Shown: positions 14,904 to 24,499 of the stretch, piece after piece | Position numbering within the stretch: position 1 is the first letter of the stretch | Layout: every line of letters begins with the position of its first letter | Source of the DNA: Pseudorhodobacter antarcticus | GTDB taxonomy: Bacteria > Pseudomonadota > Alphaproteobacteria > Rhodobacterales > Rhodobacteraceae | Assembly: GCF_900110135.1 (NCBI RefSeq) | Contig: NZ_FOCO01000027.1 | Span: forward strand, 1 to 40,934 | Direction: 5' to 3' | DNA length: 40,934 nucleotides | Position numbers and translations under genes: made by a program | The notes under the pieces: model-generated | What the model was told of the DNA's origin: nothing | Seen by the model: the letters and a program-made list of their open reading frames with translations, nothing else | Databases searched by the model: none

Positions 14904-17134
14904 TTTTCCCCCTCGGCCTTACGGCCCGCGTTTTTGGCCCAAAGCCGGGGGAGGATGATTTCAGCCATCGCCCCAGCATGGGTATTTCCTTCAAAAACCT
15001 CAGCATCCAGCAGCGCCAGCGTCCCGCCATGCTCTTCGATGATCTTTTTCACAATCGGCAGGCCCAACCCCGTGCCCTTTTCGCGCGTGGTGACATAGGG
15101 TTCAAACAACCGCGCGCGGTCGGGTGGCAAGCCTATGCCATTATCCGCAATGCGAATGGTCACTTCATCCTCTGCCCACACCAATGCCACCTGAATTTGC
15201 GCAGCGACATCCCCTTGCTTTTCAACATAGGTTTCGATGGCTTCCCCGCCGTTCTTCAACAAGTTTGTCAAAGCCTGCGAAATCATTGTCGCATCCAAAT
15301 CCATCAAGACCGGCCCTTGCGGAATGTCCGCTACAAACCGCACATTCGGCTGTCCCGCCTCTTGCAACACAACCGCATCGGTCAGAATTTTCACCAAATC
15401 CTCCTCGCGCCGCACGGGTTCAGGCATCCGCGCGAATTTGGAAAATTCATCAACAATGCGGCGCAAGTCATTGGTTTGGCGAATAATAACATCCGCATAC
15501 TGGTCCAAATCCTCCGGCTCGGCCACTTGGGCGCGAAACTTGCGCTTAATGCGCTCCGCCGACAGTTGAATGGGCGTCAGCGGGTTCTTAATCTCATGCG
15601 CAATCCGCCGCGCCACATCGCCCCAGGCCGCCATCCGCTGCGCCGATACCAGGTCGGTCACATCGTCAAACGCTACCACATAGCCTTCCAGCGCGCCCGT
15701 ATCAGACCGTCGCACGCTCATCCGCACCAACAGGCTTTCCATGCGGCCTTTGCGCGTCAGGCGCAATTCCTCTTGCACAGATGCCCCAAGGCCGTCTCGC
15801 AACTTTATGAAAAGGCTTTCAAATTCGGGCACGATCAAGGTAAGCCCCAGCCCATGCCCCGCGCCTTTCACGTCCAACAAACGCTCTGCCGCGCGGTTCA
15901 CAAAATCCAAGCGCCCATCCGCATCCAGCCCGATCACCCCCGCTGTCACCGACGACAGCACAGAATCAAACAACCGCCGCCGCCCTTCGGTTTCCACGTT
16001 GCTGTCGACCAACGCATCGCGCTGCCTTTTCAATTGCCGCGTCATTTGGTTGAACAAACGACCCATCATCGCAATCTCGTCGTCGCCTTCCTCCTCAATG
16101 ATTTGTACGTTCAAATCACCCGACCCCACGCGCTGCGCCGCCCCCGCCAGCCGCCCAATGGGCCGCGACAGGCGTTCCGCAAACCACAGCCCCAACCAAA
16201 TCGCGGCCAAGATCAAGATCAGCGCAAACCCAAGGTACAGCAGCCCAAATTCAAACAGCAACCGCCCCCGTTCTGCTTCAAGCTGTTGATAAAGAGACAC
16301 AGTTTCACGCGTTTCGTCCAAAAGGCTTAGGATATTACCATCCACCTCGCGTGACACATATAAAAACCGATCCACATAAGCGGTCAAAAACACCAGCGCG
16401 CGCAACTCGTTGTTTTGCCAATCGTCGATCAAAACCGTCTCACCCGCTTTGGCCCGCGCGATTTCGTCGGCCGTCAGCGCCTCAAACCCAAACAGATACG
16501 ACCGTTCGCCCCGCGTTTGCAGCACGCCTGTGCCATCCGTCAAATATGCCTCTTTCAACCCGCGCTGGATTGCCGCTTGCCCTTCGGTCAACAGCGGGCG
16601 CAACTGGTCATCATCCAGAAAAAACGTGCTTTGCTTGGTCACATTCAAATAGGCCGCCAACGCCAGCGCATCCTCGGTCAAATCCTGCCGATGCTCCCCG
16701 TCATAGGCTTGGGCCGCAGCCAGCGAATTGCCCACCACCGCGCGCACGCGCTCAGAAAACCACCCCTCCAGCCCCACATTGAAGGTAATCGTCGCAAACA
16801 CCGCGACCAATACGGTCGGCGTCAGCGCCAGCAGCGCGAAAATCCCCGACATCCGCAAATGCAGCCGCGACCCCGCCGATTGGCTGCGTCGATCTGATAT
16901 CATCCGCGACACCCGCGCCAACACCAGCGACGCCACGACCAACACATATACCAAATCTGCCAGCAAAATCAGCCGCAAATAGGCAGACGCCGCCCCTTGG
17001 TCAAACGGCCCCAGCGCCATAAACGTCGCAAACGCCAAAACCGGCCCCAACGTCACCAAGACCAAAGTCATAATCGTCTGAAAACGCCGTTGCCGCCGCA
17101 AGCGGGACAGTCGCAGCCAAGTGTTGCTTCGCAT
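14900..17134 (-). CDS. ntrY: Nitrogen-regulation sensor histidine kinase NtrY
   Basis: NtrY is a membrane sensor kinase that phosphorylates NtrX. The protein is 744 residues from ATG 17134. Its N-terminal part holds about three to four hydrophobic spans, then a large sensor loop and another span (near 300-320). A HAMP segment (AERLSRPIGRLAGAAQRVGS) and a PAS domain (SSVTAGVIGLDADGRLDFVN) follow. The kinase core has the phospho-accepting His513 (RRIAHEIKNPLTP), the N-box (LLKNGGEAI) and G-boxes (DNGIGL, GTGLGL). A TTG at 17152 in frame would add six residues; neither start has a strong ribosome site. It overlaps ntrX by four bases and follows ntrC after a gap of about 90 bases. Confidence 0.95.
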   Translation of the reverse strand: MRSNTWLRLSRLRRQRRFQTIMTLVLVTLGPVLAFATFMALGPFDQGAASAYLRLILLADLVYVLVVASLVLARVSRMISDRRSQSAGSRLHLRMSGIFALLALTPTVLVAVFATITFNVGLEGWFSERVRAVVGNSLAAAQAYDGEHRQDLTEDALALAAYLNVTKQSTFFLDDDQLRPLLTEGQAAIQRGLKEAYLTDGTGVLQTRGERSYLFGFEALTADEIARAKAGETVLIDDWQNNELRALVFLTAYVDRFLYVSREVDGNILSLLDETRETVSLYQQLEAERGRLLFEFGLLYLGFALILILAAIWLGLWFAERLSRPIGRLAGAAQRVGSGDLNVQIIEEEGDDEIAMMGRLFNQMTRQLKRQRDALVDSNVETEGRRRLFDSVLSSVTAGVIGLDADGRLDFVNRAAERLLDVKGAGHGLGLTLIVPEFESLFIKLRDGLGASVQEELRLTRKGRMESLLVRMSVRRSDTGALEGYVVAFDDVTDLVSAQRMAAWGDVARRIAHEIKNPLTPIQLSAERIKRKFRAQVAEPEDLDQYADVIIRQTNDLRRIVDEFSKFARMPEPVRREEDLVKILTDAVVLQEAGQPNVRFVADIPQGPVLMDLDATMISQALTNLLKNGGEAIETYVEKQGDVAAQIQVALVWAEDEVTIRIADNGIGLPPDRARLFEPYVTTREKGTGLGLPIVKKIIEEHGGTLALLDAEVFEGNTHAGAMAEIILPRLWAKNAGRKAEGEK

Positions 17135-17225
17135 GACTGCCGACAAACCCAAAACCCCGCTGCAAAATCAAAACACAGAGCAGATCAGTCAAGCAAAACC
17201 TGAAAGACACGCCTCTGTGGCGCTT

Positions 17226-18593
17226 TTACATCAGTTTGCGCCGCCGTGTCACGCTAATTTCCAGATCTGTGATCTTTTTACGCAAGGTATTGCGGTTGAT
17301 TCCCAAAAGATCAGCACATTTAGCCTGATTTCCCGCCGTCGCATCCAGCGCTATTTCAATCAGCGGTGCTTCAAACTCGCGCAAAATACGCCCGTACACC
17401 CCCGGCGCAGGCAAGGCCGCCCCGTGCAAATCGAAATACCGCCGCAAATGCCGCGCCACCGATGCCGACAGCTTTTCCCCTTCACCGCCCTCGCGCAACG
17501 GCTCCATCAAGGGTTGATTACTCAGAATCGCCTCCACCTCTGCGCGCGCAATCTCCGGCTCGGTTGCGGTAACCAGCACGCGGCGCATCGCATTTTCCAA
17601 TTGCCGCACATTGCCGGGCCAGCTGTAATTGCGCAACATATCACGCGCTTGGCCCGACAATTTGCGCATCACCCCAGTATCTCGCGCGCCGCGTGTCAGG
17701 AAATGCGCGGCCAGCAGGTCAATATCCTCCACCCGTTCGCGCAGGCTGGGCACCTGAACCGTGACCCCGCCCAACCGGTAATACAGATCTTGGCGAAACC
17801 GTCCGGTTTCCATGCCGGCGGTCAAATCCGATTGCGATGTTGCCATAACCCGTGGCGCGTTGTCCCCAAACATATCCAGCATCCGCACGATCCGCGATTG
17901 GGTGTCATCGTCAAAATCGGCAATTTCATCAAACACCAAACTGCCGCCCTTGGCCCGCGTCAACAACGCAGATGGCCCATCCACCCCCGCCAAATCATCC
18001 GCCTGCACCACCACAAACGGCTGGCTGCGACGATCTGAAAAATCATGGATCGCCCGCGCAATCAGCGATTTTCCGGTCCCCGATTCGCCCGTTACCAACA
18101 CCGCCAAATCGGTGTTCATTACCCGCGCCACCAGCCTGTACAGCGCTTGCATCCCAGCCGTGCGCCCGACCAAGGGCAAATCATCGCCCACTTCGCGCGC
18201 GGGCATGGGTGCGGATTGCGACACCCGCCGCTTCATCTCCAACGCGCGCGCCGACCGTTTCATCAGGTCCGGCAAATCAAACGGCTTTGGCAAATAATCA
18301 AATGCCGCCGCCTCCGCCGCCTGTATTGCCGTCATAATATTGTTTTGCGCCGATATGATGATCACCGGCAAGCCCGGCCGCAGCTTGGCAATTTGCGGCA
18401 GCGCCTGCAGCCCGTTGCCATCTGGCATGATGACATCGGAAATCACCAGATCGCCCTTGCCCTCCTCCACCCAGCGCATCAGCGTGGTCAGGCTGGCCGT
18501 GGCATGCACCTTGCATCCCGCCCGCGTCAGCGCTTGGGTCAAAACCGTGCGGATTGTGCGATCATCATCGGCAACCAGAACCGTTCCATCCAT
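17226..18593 (-). CDS. ntrC: Nitrogen-regulation response regulator NtrC (GAFTGA-less type)
   Basis: NtrC activates nitrogen-scavenging genes when phosphorylated by NtrB. The 455-residue protein has a receiver domain (ADDDRTI at 8-14, phospho-acceptor Asp53, Lys103), an AAA+ domain (Walker A GESGTGKS, 169-176; Walker B SLVFDEI, 218-224) and a C-terminal Fis-type helix-turn-helix ([19 protein letters not shown]). The GAFTGA loop is missing: residues 200-216 read [17 protein letters not shown]. Rhodobacter capsulatus NtrC likewise lacks it and works with sigma-70 RNA polymerase, so the same is expected here. It starts at ATG 18593, three bases after the ntrB stop. Confidence 0.95.
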   Translation of the reverse strand: MDGTVLVADDDRTIRTVLTQALTRAGCKVHATASLTTLMRWVEEGKGDLVISDVIMPDGNGLQALPQIAKLRPGLPVIIISAQNNIMTAIQAAEAAAFDYLPKPFDLPDLMKRSARALEMKRRVSQSAPMPAREVGDDLPLVGRTAGMQALYRLVARVMNTDLAVLVTGESGTGKSLIARAIHDFSDRRSQPFVVVQADDLAGVDGPSALLTRAKGGSLVFDEIADFDDDTQSRIVRMLDMFGDNAPRVMATSQSDLTAGMETGRFRQDLYYRLGGVTVQVPSLRERVEDIDLLAAHFLTRGARDTGVMRKLSGQARDMLRNYSWPGNVRQLENAMRRVLVTATEPEIARAEVEAILSNQPLMEPLREGGEGEKLSASVARHLRRYFDLHGAALPAPGVYGRILREFEAPLIEIALDATAGNQAKCADLLGINRNTLRKKITDLEISVTRRRKLM

Positions 18594-18596
18594 TGG

Positions 18597-19664
18597 TCAA
18601 TCTCCTGTACTAACACTATTTTTTGGGGCCAGCGGCAGCGATACGCGAAACACCGTGCGCCCCGGCACACTGTCCACCGCGATCCAGCCGTCATGATCCG
18701 CGATGATCTTGGACACCAAGGCCAACCCCAGCCCCGTGCCGTTTTCGCGCCCTGACACAAACGGGTCAAAGATGTGGCCCGCAAGTTCGGGCGCAATCCC
18801 CGGCCCATCGTCTATAACCTCAATCTGCAAGGCAAGCGGGCTGCCCGACCCATCCTTGCGCCGCAACCGCAGCGACAAATCATAAAACGTGCGCAGTTTG
18901 ATGGTCTGCGCCCCCGCCTCTACCGCGTTTTTGATCAGGTTCAAAAACACCTGCATCAACTGATCCATATCGGCAAATGTATTGGGCAAGGACGGGTCAT
19001 AGGATTCGTGAATGACCCGCCCCCGCGCGAAGCCCACCACTGCCGACCGCCGCGCCCGGTCCAGCGCATCATGGATGTTCACCGCGCGGCGTTCGGGGGG
19101 GCGCAAGTTGCCAAACTGCTCCACCTGCTCCAACAATTTCACGATGCGCCGGGTTTCCTCCACAATCAGGTCCGACAACTCGCGGTCCTCCGCCGACAGG
19201 TTCATGGCCAGCAATTGCGCCGCCCCAGAAATCCCCGCCAGCGGGTTCTTAATTTCATGCGCCAGCATTTCTGCCATACCAATCGCCGATTTTGTCGCGG
19301 TTTTTGCAGCCGACGCGCGCCCCAGTTTATCCGCAATTTCCAACGGAATAAGCAGCAGCAACAGATCGGTTTTATCTTGCATCGGGGCCAATTGGATGCT
19401 GCAATGCACTGGCGCACGTTCTCCCGTGGTCAGCTCTATGTCGTTGATAACAAGCGCGGATTGATTGGTCCGCACCCGCGCCATCGCATCCTCCATCGGG
19501 GCGTTGATGTGCAATCGCTCCAACAGGCTTTGGCCCGTCAGGCTGCGCGCTGACATGTTTAAAAACACCTCTGCAGCGGGGTTTATATCCAATATCTGCC
19601 CTTGGGCAGTGATCACCAGCGCTGGAACAGGCAGCGCCGCCCAAATCACACCCGCATCCCTCAT
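18597..19664 (-). CDS. ntrB: Nitrogen-regulation sensor kinase NtrB
   Basis: NtrB is a soluble kinase/phosphatase that sets NtrC phosphorylation in response to PII. The 355-residue protein has an N-terminal PAS domain (PVPALVITAQGQILDINPAA, residues 12-31), the His box AHEIKNPLAGISGAAQLL with His136, an N-box (NLIKNAVEA), and G-boxes DDGPGI and GTGLGLALV. There is no membrane segment, as expected. The ATG at 19664 overlaps the dusB stop by four bases (19661-19664), so dusB-ntrB-ntrC form one transcription unit, as in Rhodobacter. Confidence 0.96.
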   Translation of the reverse strand: MRDAGVIWAALPVPALVITAQGQILDINPAAEVFLNMSARSLTGQSLLERLHINAPMEDAMARVRTNQSALVINDIELTTGERAPVHCSIQLAPMQDKTDLLLLLIPLEIADKLGRASAAKTATKSAIGMAEMLAHEIKNPLAGISGAAQLLAMNLSAEDRELSDLIVEETRRIVKLLEQVEQFGNLRPPERRAVNIHDALDRARRSAVVGFARGRVIHESYDPSLPNTFADMDQLMQVFLNLIKNAVEAGAQTIKLRTFYDLSLRLRRKDGSGSPLALQIEVIDDGPGIAPELAGHIFDPFVSGRENGTGLGLALVSKIIADHDGWIAVDSVPGRTVFRVSLPLAPKNSVSTGD

Positions 19665-20635
19665 GCCGCCACCTGCCGCGCATCGGCAAAGGCTGCGCGC
19701 ACACGCACGGCCACCTGCGCCGGGTCATTCAAAACCATAATTTCGGCGCGCGCCGCCGCCAGCCCCGCCACCTCCAAATACCAGCCCAGATGCTTGCGGG
19801 CGACCCGCACCCCCAAATCCACCCCATAAAACTGCAAAATATCGTGATAATGGCCCAAAACTATATCGGCCAGCGCCGCCCCTTGCGGGATCACCGGGGC
19901 CGCAGCGCCAAACAGGTCCGCCGCAATCGACGCCAACACCCAAGGCCGCCCTTGCGCCCCGCGCCCCACCATCACCCCATCCGCCCCAGATTGTGCCAGG
20001 GCCGCGCGCGCAGATGCCGCGTCCACAATATCGCCATTCGCCACCACTGGAATCGTCACGGCAGCCTTGACCCGCGCAATCGCCCGCCAATCCGCCGCCC
20101 CTTTGTAAAATTGGCAGCGCGTGCGCCCGTGAATGGTGATCATCGCAATGCCCGCATCCTGCGCGCGCCGCGCAATGTCGGGCGCGTTCAGCATCCCGTC
20201 ATCCCAGCCCAGCCGGGTTTTCAGCGTCACAGGCACTTTTACCGCCCCCACAACCGCCGCAATCAGCGACAGCGCATGGTCCGGGTCCTTCATCAACGCC
20301 GACCCGGAATAACCGTTTGTAACCTTTTTGGCCGGGCATCCCATATTGATATCAATGATTTGCGCACCATTGGCCTCTACAAACCGCGCGGCCTCGGCCA
20401 TCCAATAGGCTTCGCGCCCGGCCAATTGCACCGATGTCGCCTGTTCCTCAAACCCCAACTCGGCGCGCGCACGCGCAAGTGGCCCGGCCTGCACCACCTC
20501 TTGGCTGGCTACCATTTCGGACACGACCAACCCCGCGCCAAACCGCGCTACCAAACGGCGAAACGGTAAATCTGTAATCCCGGCCAAGGGGGCCAGCAGC
20601 ACAGGGGGCGCGATGGTAAAAGGACCTATTTGCAC
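19661..20635 (-). CDS. dusB: tRNA-dihydrouridine synthase DusB (NifR3)
   Basis: DusB reduces specific uridines in tRNA with FMN and NADPH. From the GTG at 20635 the protein is 324 residues. The TIM-barrel landmarks are APLAGITDLPFR (15-26), the catalytic Cys100 in INMGCPAKKV, the TLKTRLGW strand and VVANGDI for FMN. An upstream in-frame ATG at 20731 would add 32 atypical residues; family proteins begin close to the GPFTIAPPVLLAPLAG segment, so the GTG is preferred, though the ribosome site (AAAGG) is rather distant. It is the first gene of the dusB-ntrBC operon and is divergent from ispD across 190 bases. Confidence 0.93.
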   Translation of the reverse strand: MQIGPFTIAPPVLLAPLAGITDLPFRRLVARFGAGLVVSEMVASQEVVQAGPLARARAELGFEEQATSVQLAGREAYWMAEAARFVEANGAQIIDINMGCPAKKVTNGYSGSALMKDPDHALSLIAAVVGAVKVPVTLKTRLGWDDGMLNAPDIARRAQDAGIAMITIHGRTRCQFYKGAADWRAIARVKAAVTIPVVANGDIVDAASARAALAQSGADGVMVGRGAQGRPWVLASIAADLFGAAAPVIPQGAALADIVLGHYHDILQFYGVDLGVRVARKHLGWYLEVAGLAAARAEIMVLNDPAQVAVRVRAAFADARQVAA

Positions 20636-20825
20636 GACGGATGGTTGCCTTTGGCTGAACAAGGTCAACAAATACCCGCGCCGCGACCAAAACACAAACG
20701 CCCCGGCCCAAAAAATAATCGAAAACCGCAACTGCCTAAAATTTAATCAACCGCAATTGTCAAAGCACCCGATTGCCCTTGCAAAGCGCATCGCCTAAAC
20801 AATCCCCCAGCCAAAGGACGCAAAA

Positions 20826-21488
20826 ATGACCAGCGCCGTCATCATCACTGCCGCCGGGCGTGGCCTTCGCGCCGGGGGCAAAATCCCAAAGCAATGGCAG
20901 CACTTGGGCGGCAAACCTGTGCTGGCTCACACGGTTGCGGCGTTTCAAACGCTGGGATTTACGCAAATTCTGGTCACAATCCACCCCGATGACACGCCGC
21001 ACGCAGCCTACCTTGGCCCCGATGTGCGCCTGATTATCGGCGGCGACACCCGCGCCAAATCTGTTAAGAACGCGCTGGAGTCGATTGATATAAATCACAT
21101 ATCCCAAGTTTTCATCCATGACGGTGCGCGCCCTTTCGTCACGGCAGCCCTCATCGCCCGCCTGCAAACCGCCCTGCAAACCCAGCCCGCCGCAGCCCCC
21201 GCTTTGCCCGTCACCGATGCCCTGTGGCGCGGCGAAAATGGCCTTGTCACCGGTGTCGCTGAACGCACCAACCTGTTTCGCGCCCAAACCCCGCAAGCCT
21301 TTCACCTCGCTGCCATTCTCGCCGCGCACCGCATCCATCCCGGAAATGCTGCCGATGATGTAGAGGTGGCGCGTGCCGCAGGGCTTGCAGTTGCCATCGT
21401 CGCGGGCGATGAAGACAACATAAAAATCACCCTGCCCGGCGATATGGCCCGCGCAGAACAGATATTACAGCACAGAAAGCAGGCGTAA
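20826..21488 (+). CDS. ispD: 2-C-methyl-D-erythritol 4-phosphate cytidylyltransferase
   Basis: IspD transfers CMP to methylerythritol 4-phosphate in the non-mevalonate isoprenoid pathway. The 220-residue protein has the nucleotide-binding motif [18 protein letters not shown] (residues 7-24), HDGARPFV near 98-105 and RAQTPQAF near 154-161. The ribosome site AAAGGA precedes ATG 20826. In many alphaproteobacteria IspD and IspF are fused; here they are separate but adjacent, with ispF starting two bases after the ispD stop. Followed by pgpA and cinA in one tight operon. Confidence 0.96.
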   Translation: MTSAVIITAAGRGLRAGGKIPKQWQHLGGKPVLAHTVAAFQTLGFTQILVTIHPDDTPHAAYLGPDVRLIIGGDTRAKSVKNALESIDINHISQVFIHDGARPFVTAALIARLQTALQTQPAAAPALPVTDALWRGENGLVTGVAERTNLFRAQTPQAFHLAAILAAHRIHPGNAADDVEVARAAGLAVAIVAGDEDNIKITLPGDMARAEQILQHRKQA

Positions 21489-21490
21489 AA

Positions 21491-21970
21491 ATGGATGTAA
21501 GGCTTGGCAATGGCTTTGACGTACACGCCTTTTGCGATGGTGATCATGTTTGGCTGTGTGGCGTAAACCTGTCTCACGCGCGCGGTCTGTTGGGCCATTC
21601 GGACGCCGATGTGGGCATGCACGCGCTGACCGATGCGATTTACGGCGCTTTGGCCGATGGCGATATCGGCCAGCATTTTCCGCCCAGCGACCCGCAATGG
21701 AAAGGCGCCGCCAGCCACATCTTCCTACGCCACGCCATGGCAACCGCCCGCGCGCGCGGATACAGTTTGGGCAACGCCGATGTGACGCTGATCTGTGAAC
21801 GCCCCAAAATCGGCCCCCACGCAGCGCAAATGCGCGCGGCCTTGGCCGACATCATGGGCGTCGACATCACCCGCATTTCCGTCAAAGCCACCACCAGCGA
21901 ACAACTCGGCTTTACGGGCCGAGAGGAAGGCATCGCCGCCCTCGCCACAGCCACCTTGGTGAAACCATGA
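21491..21970 (+). CDS. ispF: 2-C-methyl-D-erythritol 2,4-cyclodiphosphate synthase
   Basis: IspF cyclises the CDP-methylerythritol phosphate intermediate, releasing CMP. The 159-residue length is typical. The metal ligands Asp10 and His12 (GNGFDVHAF) and His44 ([15 protein letters not shown]) are present, as is the C-terminal [17 protein letters not shown] signature. It starts two bases after ispD and overlaps pgpA by four bases (ATGA at 21967-21970), so translation is coupled throughout this operon. Confidence 0.97.
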   Translation: MDVRLGNGFDVHAFCDGDHVWLCGVNLSHARGLLGHSDADVGMHALTDAIYGALADGDIGQHFPPSDPQWKGAASHIFLRHAMATARARGYSLGNADVTLICERPKIGPHAAQMRAALADIMGVDITRISVKATTSEQLGFTGREEGIAALATATLVKP

Positions 21971-22464
21971 CCCTCTCTCGCCTCATCTCAACCTTTTTTG
22001 GCGTTGGCCTGTTGCGCCCTGCCCCAGGCACATGGGGGTCTGCGGCGGCCATCGGCGTGGGCCTGATCTTGCACCGCATCGGCCATTTTCCTTTGCTGCT
22101 GGTCGCCACCCTATTGGTCACCGCCGTTGGCTTTTGGGCCTGCCGCCGCGAATTGGCGGACAAACCGGGTGATGACCCGTCTGAAATCGTGATTGATGAG
22201 GTCGCAGGCCAATGGATTGCGCTGTGTTTTCCCTCCTTTGCCTTTTGGTATGTAGGCTCTCCAAGCGATAACTTCCCCTATCCCGGCTGGGTCGCCGCCT
22301 TCCTTTTGTTCCGTCTGTTCGATATTTGGAAACCTTGGCTGGTGGGCCGCGCCGATGCGCGTGGCGATGCCGATGGGGTGATGCTGGATGATCTGTGGGC
22401 GGGGCTGTTTGCAGGCCTCGGCGTGGTCGTCCTCGCCATTTTCGCCCATTTGGTGCTGATGTGA
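21967..22464 (+). CDS. pgpA: Phosphatidylglycerophosphatase A
   Basis: PgpA is an inner-membrane phosphatase that makes phosphatidylglycerol from its phosphate precursor. The 165-residue protein begins [20 protein letters not shown], continues with [12 protein letters not shown], and has the acidic [13 protein letters not shown] signature near residues 74-86. Three to four hydrophobic stretches fit the family topology. It is overlapped by ispF at its start and by cinA at its end (GTGA, 22461-22464). Confidence 0.94.
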   Translation: MTLSRLISTFFGVGLLRPAPGTWGSAAAIGVGLILHRIGHFPLLLVATLLVTAVGFWACRRELADKPGDDPSEIVIDEVAGQWIALCFPSFAFWYVGSPSDNFPYPGWVAAFLLFRLFDIWKPWLVGRADARGDADGVMLDDLWAGLFAGLGVVVLAIFAHLVLM

Positions 22465-22934
22465 CCGCAACCGCCGCGCGCATCCTTACCGCCGCCCGCG
22501 CGCGCGGCTTGCGCATCGCCACCGCCGAAAGCTGCACAGGTGGCATGCTCAGCGCCGCCCTTACCGACTTGCCCGGTTCATCCGATGTGTATGATCGCGG
22601 CTATATCACCTATTCCAACGCCGCCAAAATCGACATGCTCGGCGTGTCGCCCGAAACCCTTGCCACCTATGGCGCGGTGTCCGAAGGGGTGGCCGTGGAA
22701 ATGGCGGCAGGCGCGCTGCACCATTCGGGCGCGGGCATTGCCCTGTCGATCACAGGCATCGCAGGCCCCGGCGGGTCAGACCACAAACCCGAAGGGCGCG
22801 TGTGCTTTGGCCTCGCAATGCGCGGGCATGCCACCCGCACTGAAACCGTGGAATTTGGCCCCTTGGGCCGCGAAAACATCCGCCAAGCCGCCACCAGCCA
22901 CGCCCTTGCCCTGATCGCCGCCGCCCTAAGCTGA
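22461..22934 (+). CDS. cinA: CinA C-terminal domain / nicotinamide-nucleotide amidohydrolase (PncC-type)
   Basis: This 157-residue protein is the stand-alone CinA C-terminal domain, which in studied members deamidates nicotinamide mononucleotide in NAD recycling. Signatures are IATAESCTGGMLSAAL (residues 17-32), a GYITYSN strand and SITGIAGPGGSDHKPEG. The GTG at 22461 overlaps the pgpA stop in a GTGA arrangement; a longer frame back to 22395 lies inside pgpA and is not supported. Its end overlaps the convergent COQ10-like gene by nine bases. The full-length CinA N-terminal domain is absent. Confidence 0.92.
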   Translation: MTATAARILTAARARGLRIATAESCTGGMLSAALTDLPGSSDVYDRGYITYSNAAKIDMLGVSPETLATYGAVSEGVAVEMAAGALHHSGAGIALSITGIAGPGGSDHKPEGRVCFGLAMRGHATRTETVEFGPLGRENIRQAATSHALALIAAALS

Positions 22935-23378
22935 CCCGTAAAGGGCCGCCGCGCGCCGCTCAAACGCGCGCACCACCCGCAGCATCGCCTCATTGAACAC
23001 CACCCCAATGATTCCATGCAAAATCGCGTTCTTGAATTCAAAATCCACCATGAAATCAACTTCGCAACCACCGCCCTCCGCATCGCGAAATGCCCAGTTT
23101 GACCGCATATACCGAAACGGCCCATCCAGATATTCCGTGTCAATCTTGCGCGCGCCCGGCCACAACACGACCCGGCTGCCAAACCGTTCCCGAAACACCT
23201 TAAAGCTGATCACCAAATCCGCCTCCAGCACCTCACTCTCGCCCACCGCCTTGCGCGACCGAACACGGGCCGCCGAATTCCACGGCAAGAATTGCGGGTA
23301 ACTCTCAATATCGGCCACCAACCCATACATCTGGTCGGCGGTATAGGGCAGGCGCTTTGTCTCACTGTGGCGTGGCAT
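22926..23378 (-). CDS. COQ10/RatA-type START-domain protein
   Basis: The 150-residue protein begins MPRHSETKRLPYTADQMYGL and has the Polyketide_cyc/START pattern: VADIESYPQFLPW at about 22-34, then FKVFRERFGSRV and VDFMVDFEFKNAILHGIIGVVFNEA. In eukaryotes and many bacteria this family binds ubiquinone and helps its use in respiration. Some annotations call it the RatA toxin, but nothing here suggests a toxin-antitoxin pair. The start at ATG 23378 is chosen because the longer frame to 23561 overlaps the divergent hpt gene. The gene is monocistronic. Confidence 0.88.
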   Translation of the reverse strand: MPRHSETKRLPYTADQMYGLVADIESYPQFLPWNSAARVRSRKAVGESEVLEADLVISFKVFRERFGSRVVLWPGARKIDTEYLDGPFRYMRSNWAFRDAEGGGCEVDFMVDFEFKNAILHGIIGVVFNEAMLRVVRAFERRAAALYGSA

Positions 23379-23462
23379 AATCAGGCTTTCCCGTGGCTCA
23401 GGCTTTTTCGTGACTTGGCCTTTGGTTTTGGATAAACAAGCCCCAGAAATCAAGGGGCCAGC

Positions 23463-24008
23463 ATGCAACCGAGACCTTATGTCATAGATCAGATGATCTC
23501 CGCCAAATCCATCGCCGCGCGAATCGAAGCGCTCGCCACCCAAATCCGCGACCATTTTCACGGTACTGACAAACTGGTCGTCGTGGGCCTGCTGCGCGGC
23601 TCTTTCGTGTTCATCGCCGATCTCGTGCGCGAACTCGACCTGCCCGTCGAGGTCGATTTTCTTGAGGCGTCAAGCTATGGCGACGCCACCCACAGCAGCC
23701 GCGAGGTTCGCATCCTGAAAGATTTGCGCGGTGAAATCGCAGGCCGCGATGTGCTTGTGGTCGAAGATATTGTGGACACGGGCCACACCCTCACCCATGT
23801 CCTGCACCTTTTGCAATCGCGCAACCCAGCAAGGATGGAGGTGTGCGTGCTGCTCGACAAACCCACCCGCCGCGAGGTGGAAGTATCGGCAACATGGACC
23901 GGCTTCACCATCCCCGATGAATTTGTCGTGGGCTACGGCATTGATTTTGCCCAACGCAACCGCAACCTGCCCTATATCGGCAAAGTGCGCTTTACCGACA
24001 CGCCATGA
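23463..24008 (+). CDS. hpt: Hypoxanthine phosphoribosyltransferase
   Basis: This enzyme salvages hypoxanthine (and guanine) to IMP/GMP using PRPP. The 181-residue protein has [15 protein letters not shown] near 40-54, the PRPP loop [14 protein letters not shown] near 96-109, and the [23 protein letters not shown]-terminal signature. The ribosome site AAGGGG sits ahead of ATG 23463. Its stop overlaps the next start (ATGA, 24005-24008), opening a four-gene run: hpt, Mug-like glycosylase, small membrane protein, cytochrome c. It is divergent from the COQ10-like gene. Confidence 0.96.
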   Translation: MQPRPYVIDQMISAKSIAARIEALATQIRDHFHGTDKLVVVGLLRGSFVFIADLVRELDLPVEVDFLEASSYGDATHSSREVRILKDLRGEIAGRDVLVVEDIVDTGHTLTHVLHLLQSRNPARMEVCVLLDKPTRREVEVSATWTGFTIPDEFVVGYGIDFAQRNRNLPYIGKVRFTDTP

Positions 24009-24499
24009 TCCTTCCCGACCTTGTCACCAAGGGCTTAAAACTCATTTTCTGCGGCACCGCCGCCAGCCACGCGTCCGCCACACGCGGCCATTATTACGCA
24101 GGCCCCGGCAACCGCTTTTGGCCCCTTTTGTTTGACACCGGCCTCACCCCCCGCCTGTTCCAACCCGCAGATGATCACCTGCTGCCCAGCCTTGGCATCG
24201 GGCTCACCGATCTCGCCAAAACCGCCTCCGGCATGGACCACGATATCCCGCGCACGGCCTACACACCGAACCGCCTCCACCAACTCATCACCACCCTGCG
24301 CCCGCAAACCCTTGCTTTCACCAGCCTTACCGCCGCTAAAATAGCCCTAGGCGCCCGCCATCCCGCAGGCAAAACCACCCATCCGGCACTTTCCAACATC
24401 CCCATCTGGGTCCTCCCCTCGCCCTCCGGCGCCGCCCGCGCCACCTTTACCGCGACCCCGTGGCACGACCTCGCCACCCACATCAGGCACCTCACATGA
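24005..24499 (+). CDS. mug: Mug/TDG-like DNA glycosylase (uracil-DNA glycosylase superfamily)
   Basis: Members remove uracil, thymine or hypoxanthine from mismatched or deaminated DNA. The 164-residue protein keeps the fold landmarks: [11 protein letters not shown] (motif 1, residues 11-21), [18 protein letters not shown] near 30-47 and [15 protein letters not shown] (motif 2). In E. coli Mug motif 1 is CGINPG with a key Asn; here that Asn is replaced (CGTAAS), while Asn36 in GNRFW is kept. This points to a different base preference or catalytic arrangement than classical Mug. It is translationally coupled to hpt upstream and to the next small gene (ATGA, 24496-24499). Confidence 0.85.
   Translation: MILPDLVTKGLKLIFCGTAASHASATRGHYYAGPGNRFWPLLFDTGLTPRLFQPADDHLLPSLGIGLTDLAKTASGMDHDIPRTAYTPNRLHQLITTLRPQTLAFTSLTAAKIALGARHPAGKTTHPALSNIPIWVLPSPSGAARATFTATPWHDLATHIRHLT

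Noticed and set aside
14765-16330. Long open frame (521 codons) opposite ntrY
   Set aside because: It is antisense to a clear histidine kinase, its translation is rich in His, Gln, Arg and Pro with no domain, and it has no ribosome site. It is a codon-bias shadow.
22926-23378. RatA toxin of a toxin-antitoxin pair
   Set aside because: The family name is used in some annotations, but no antitoxin-like partner is adjacent and the sequence fits the COQ10/START group.
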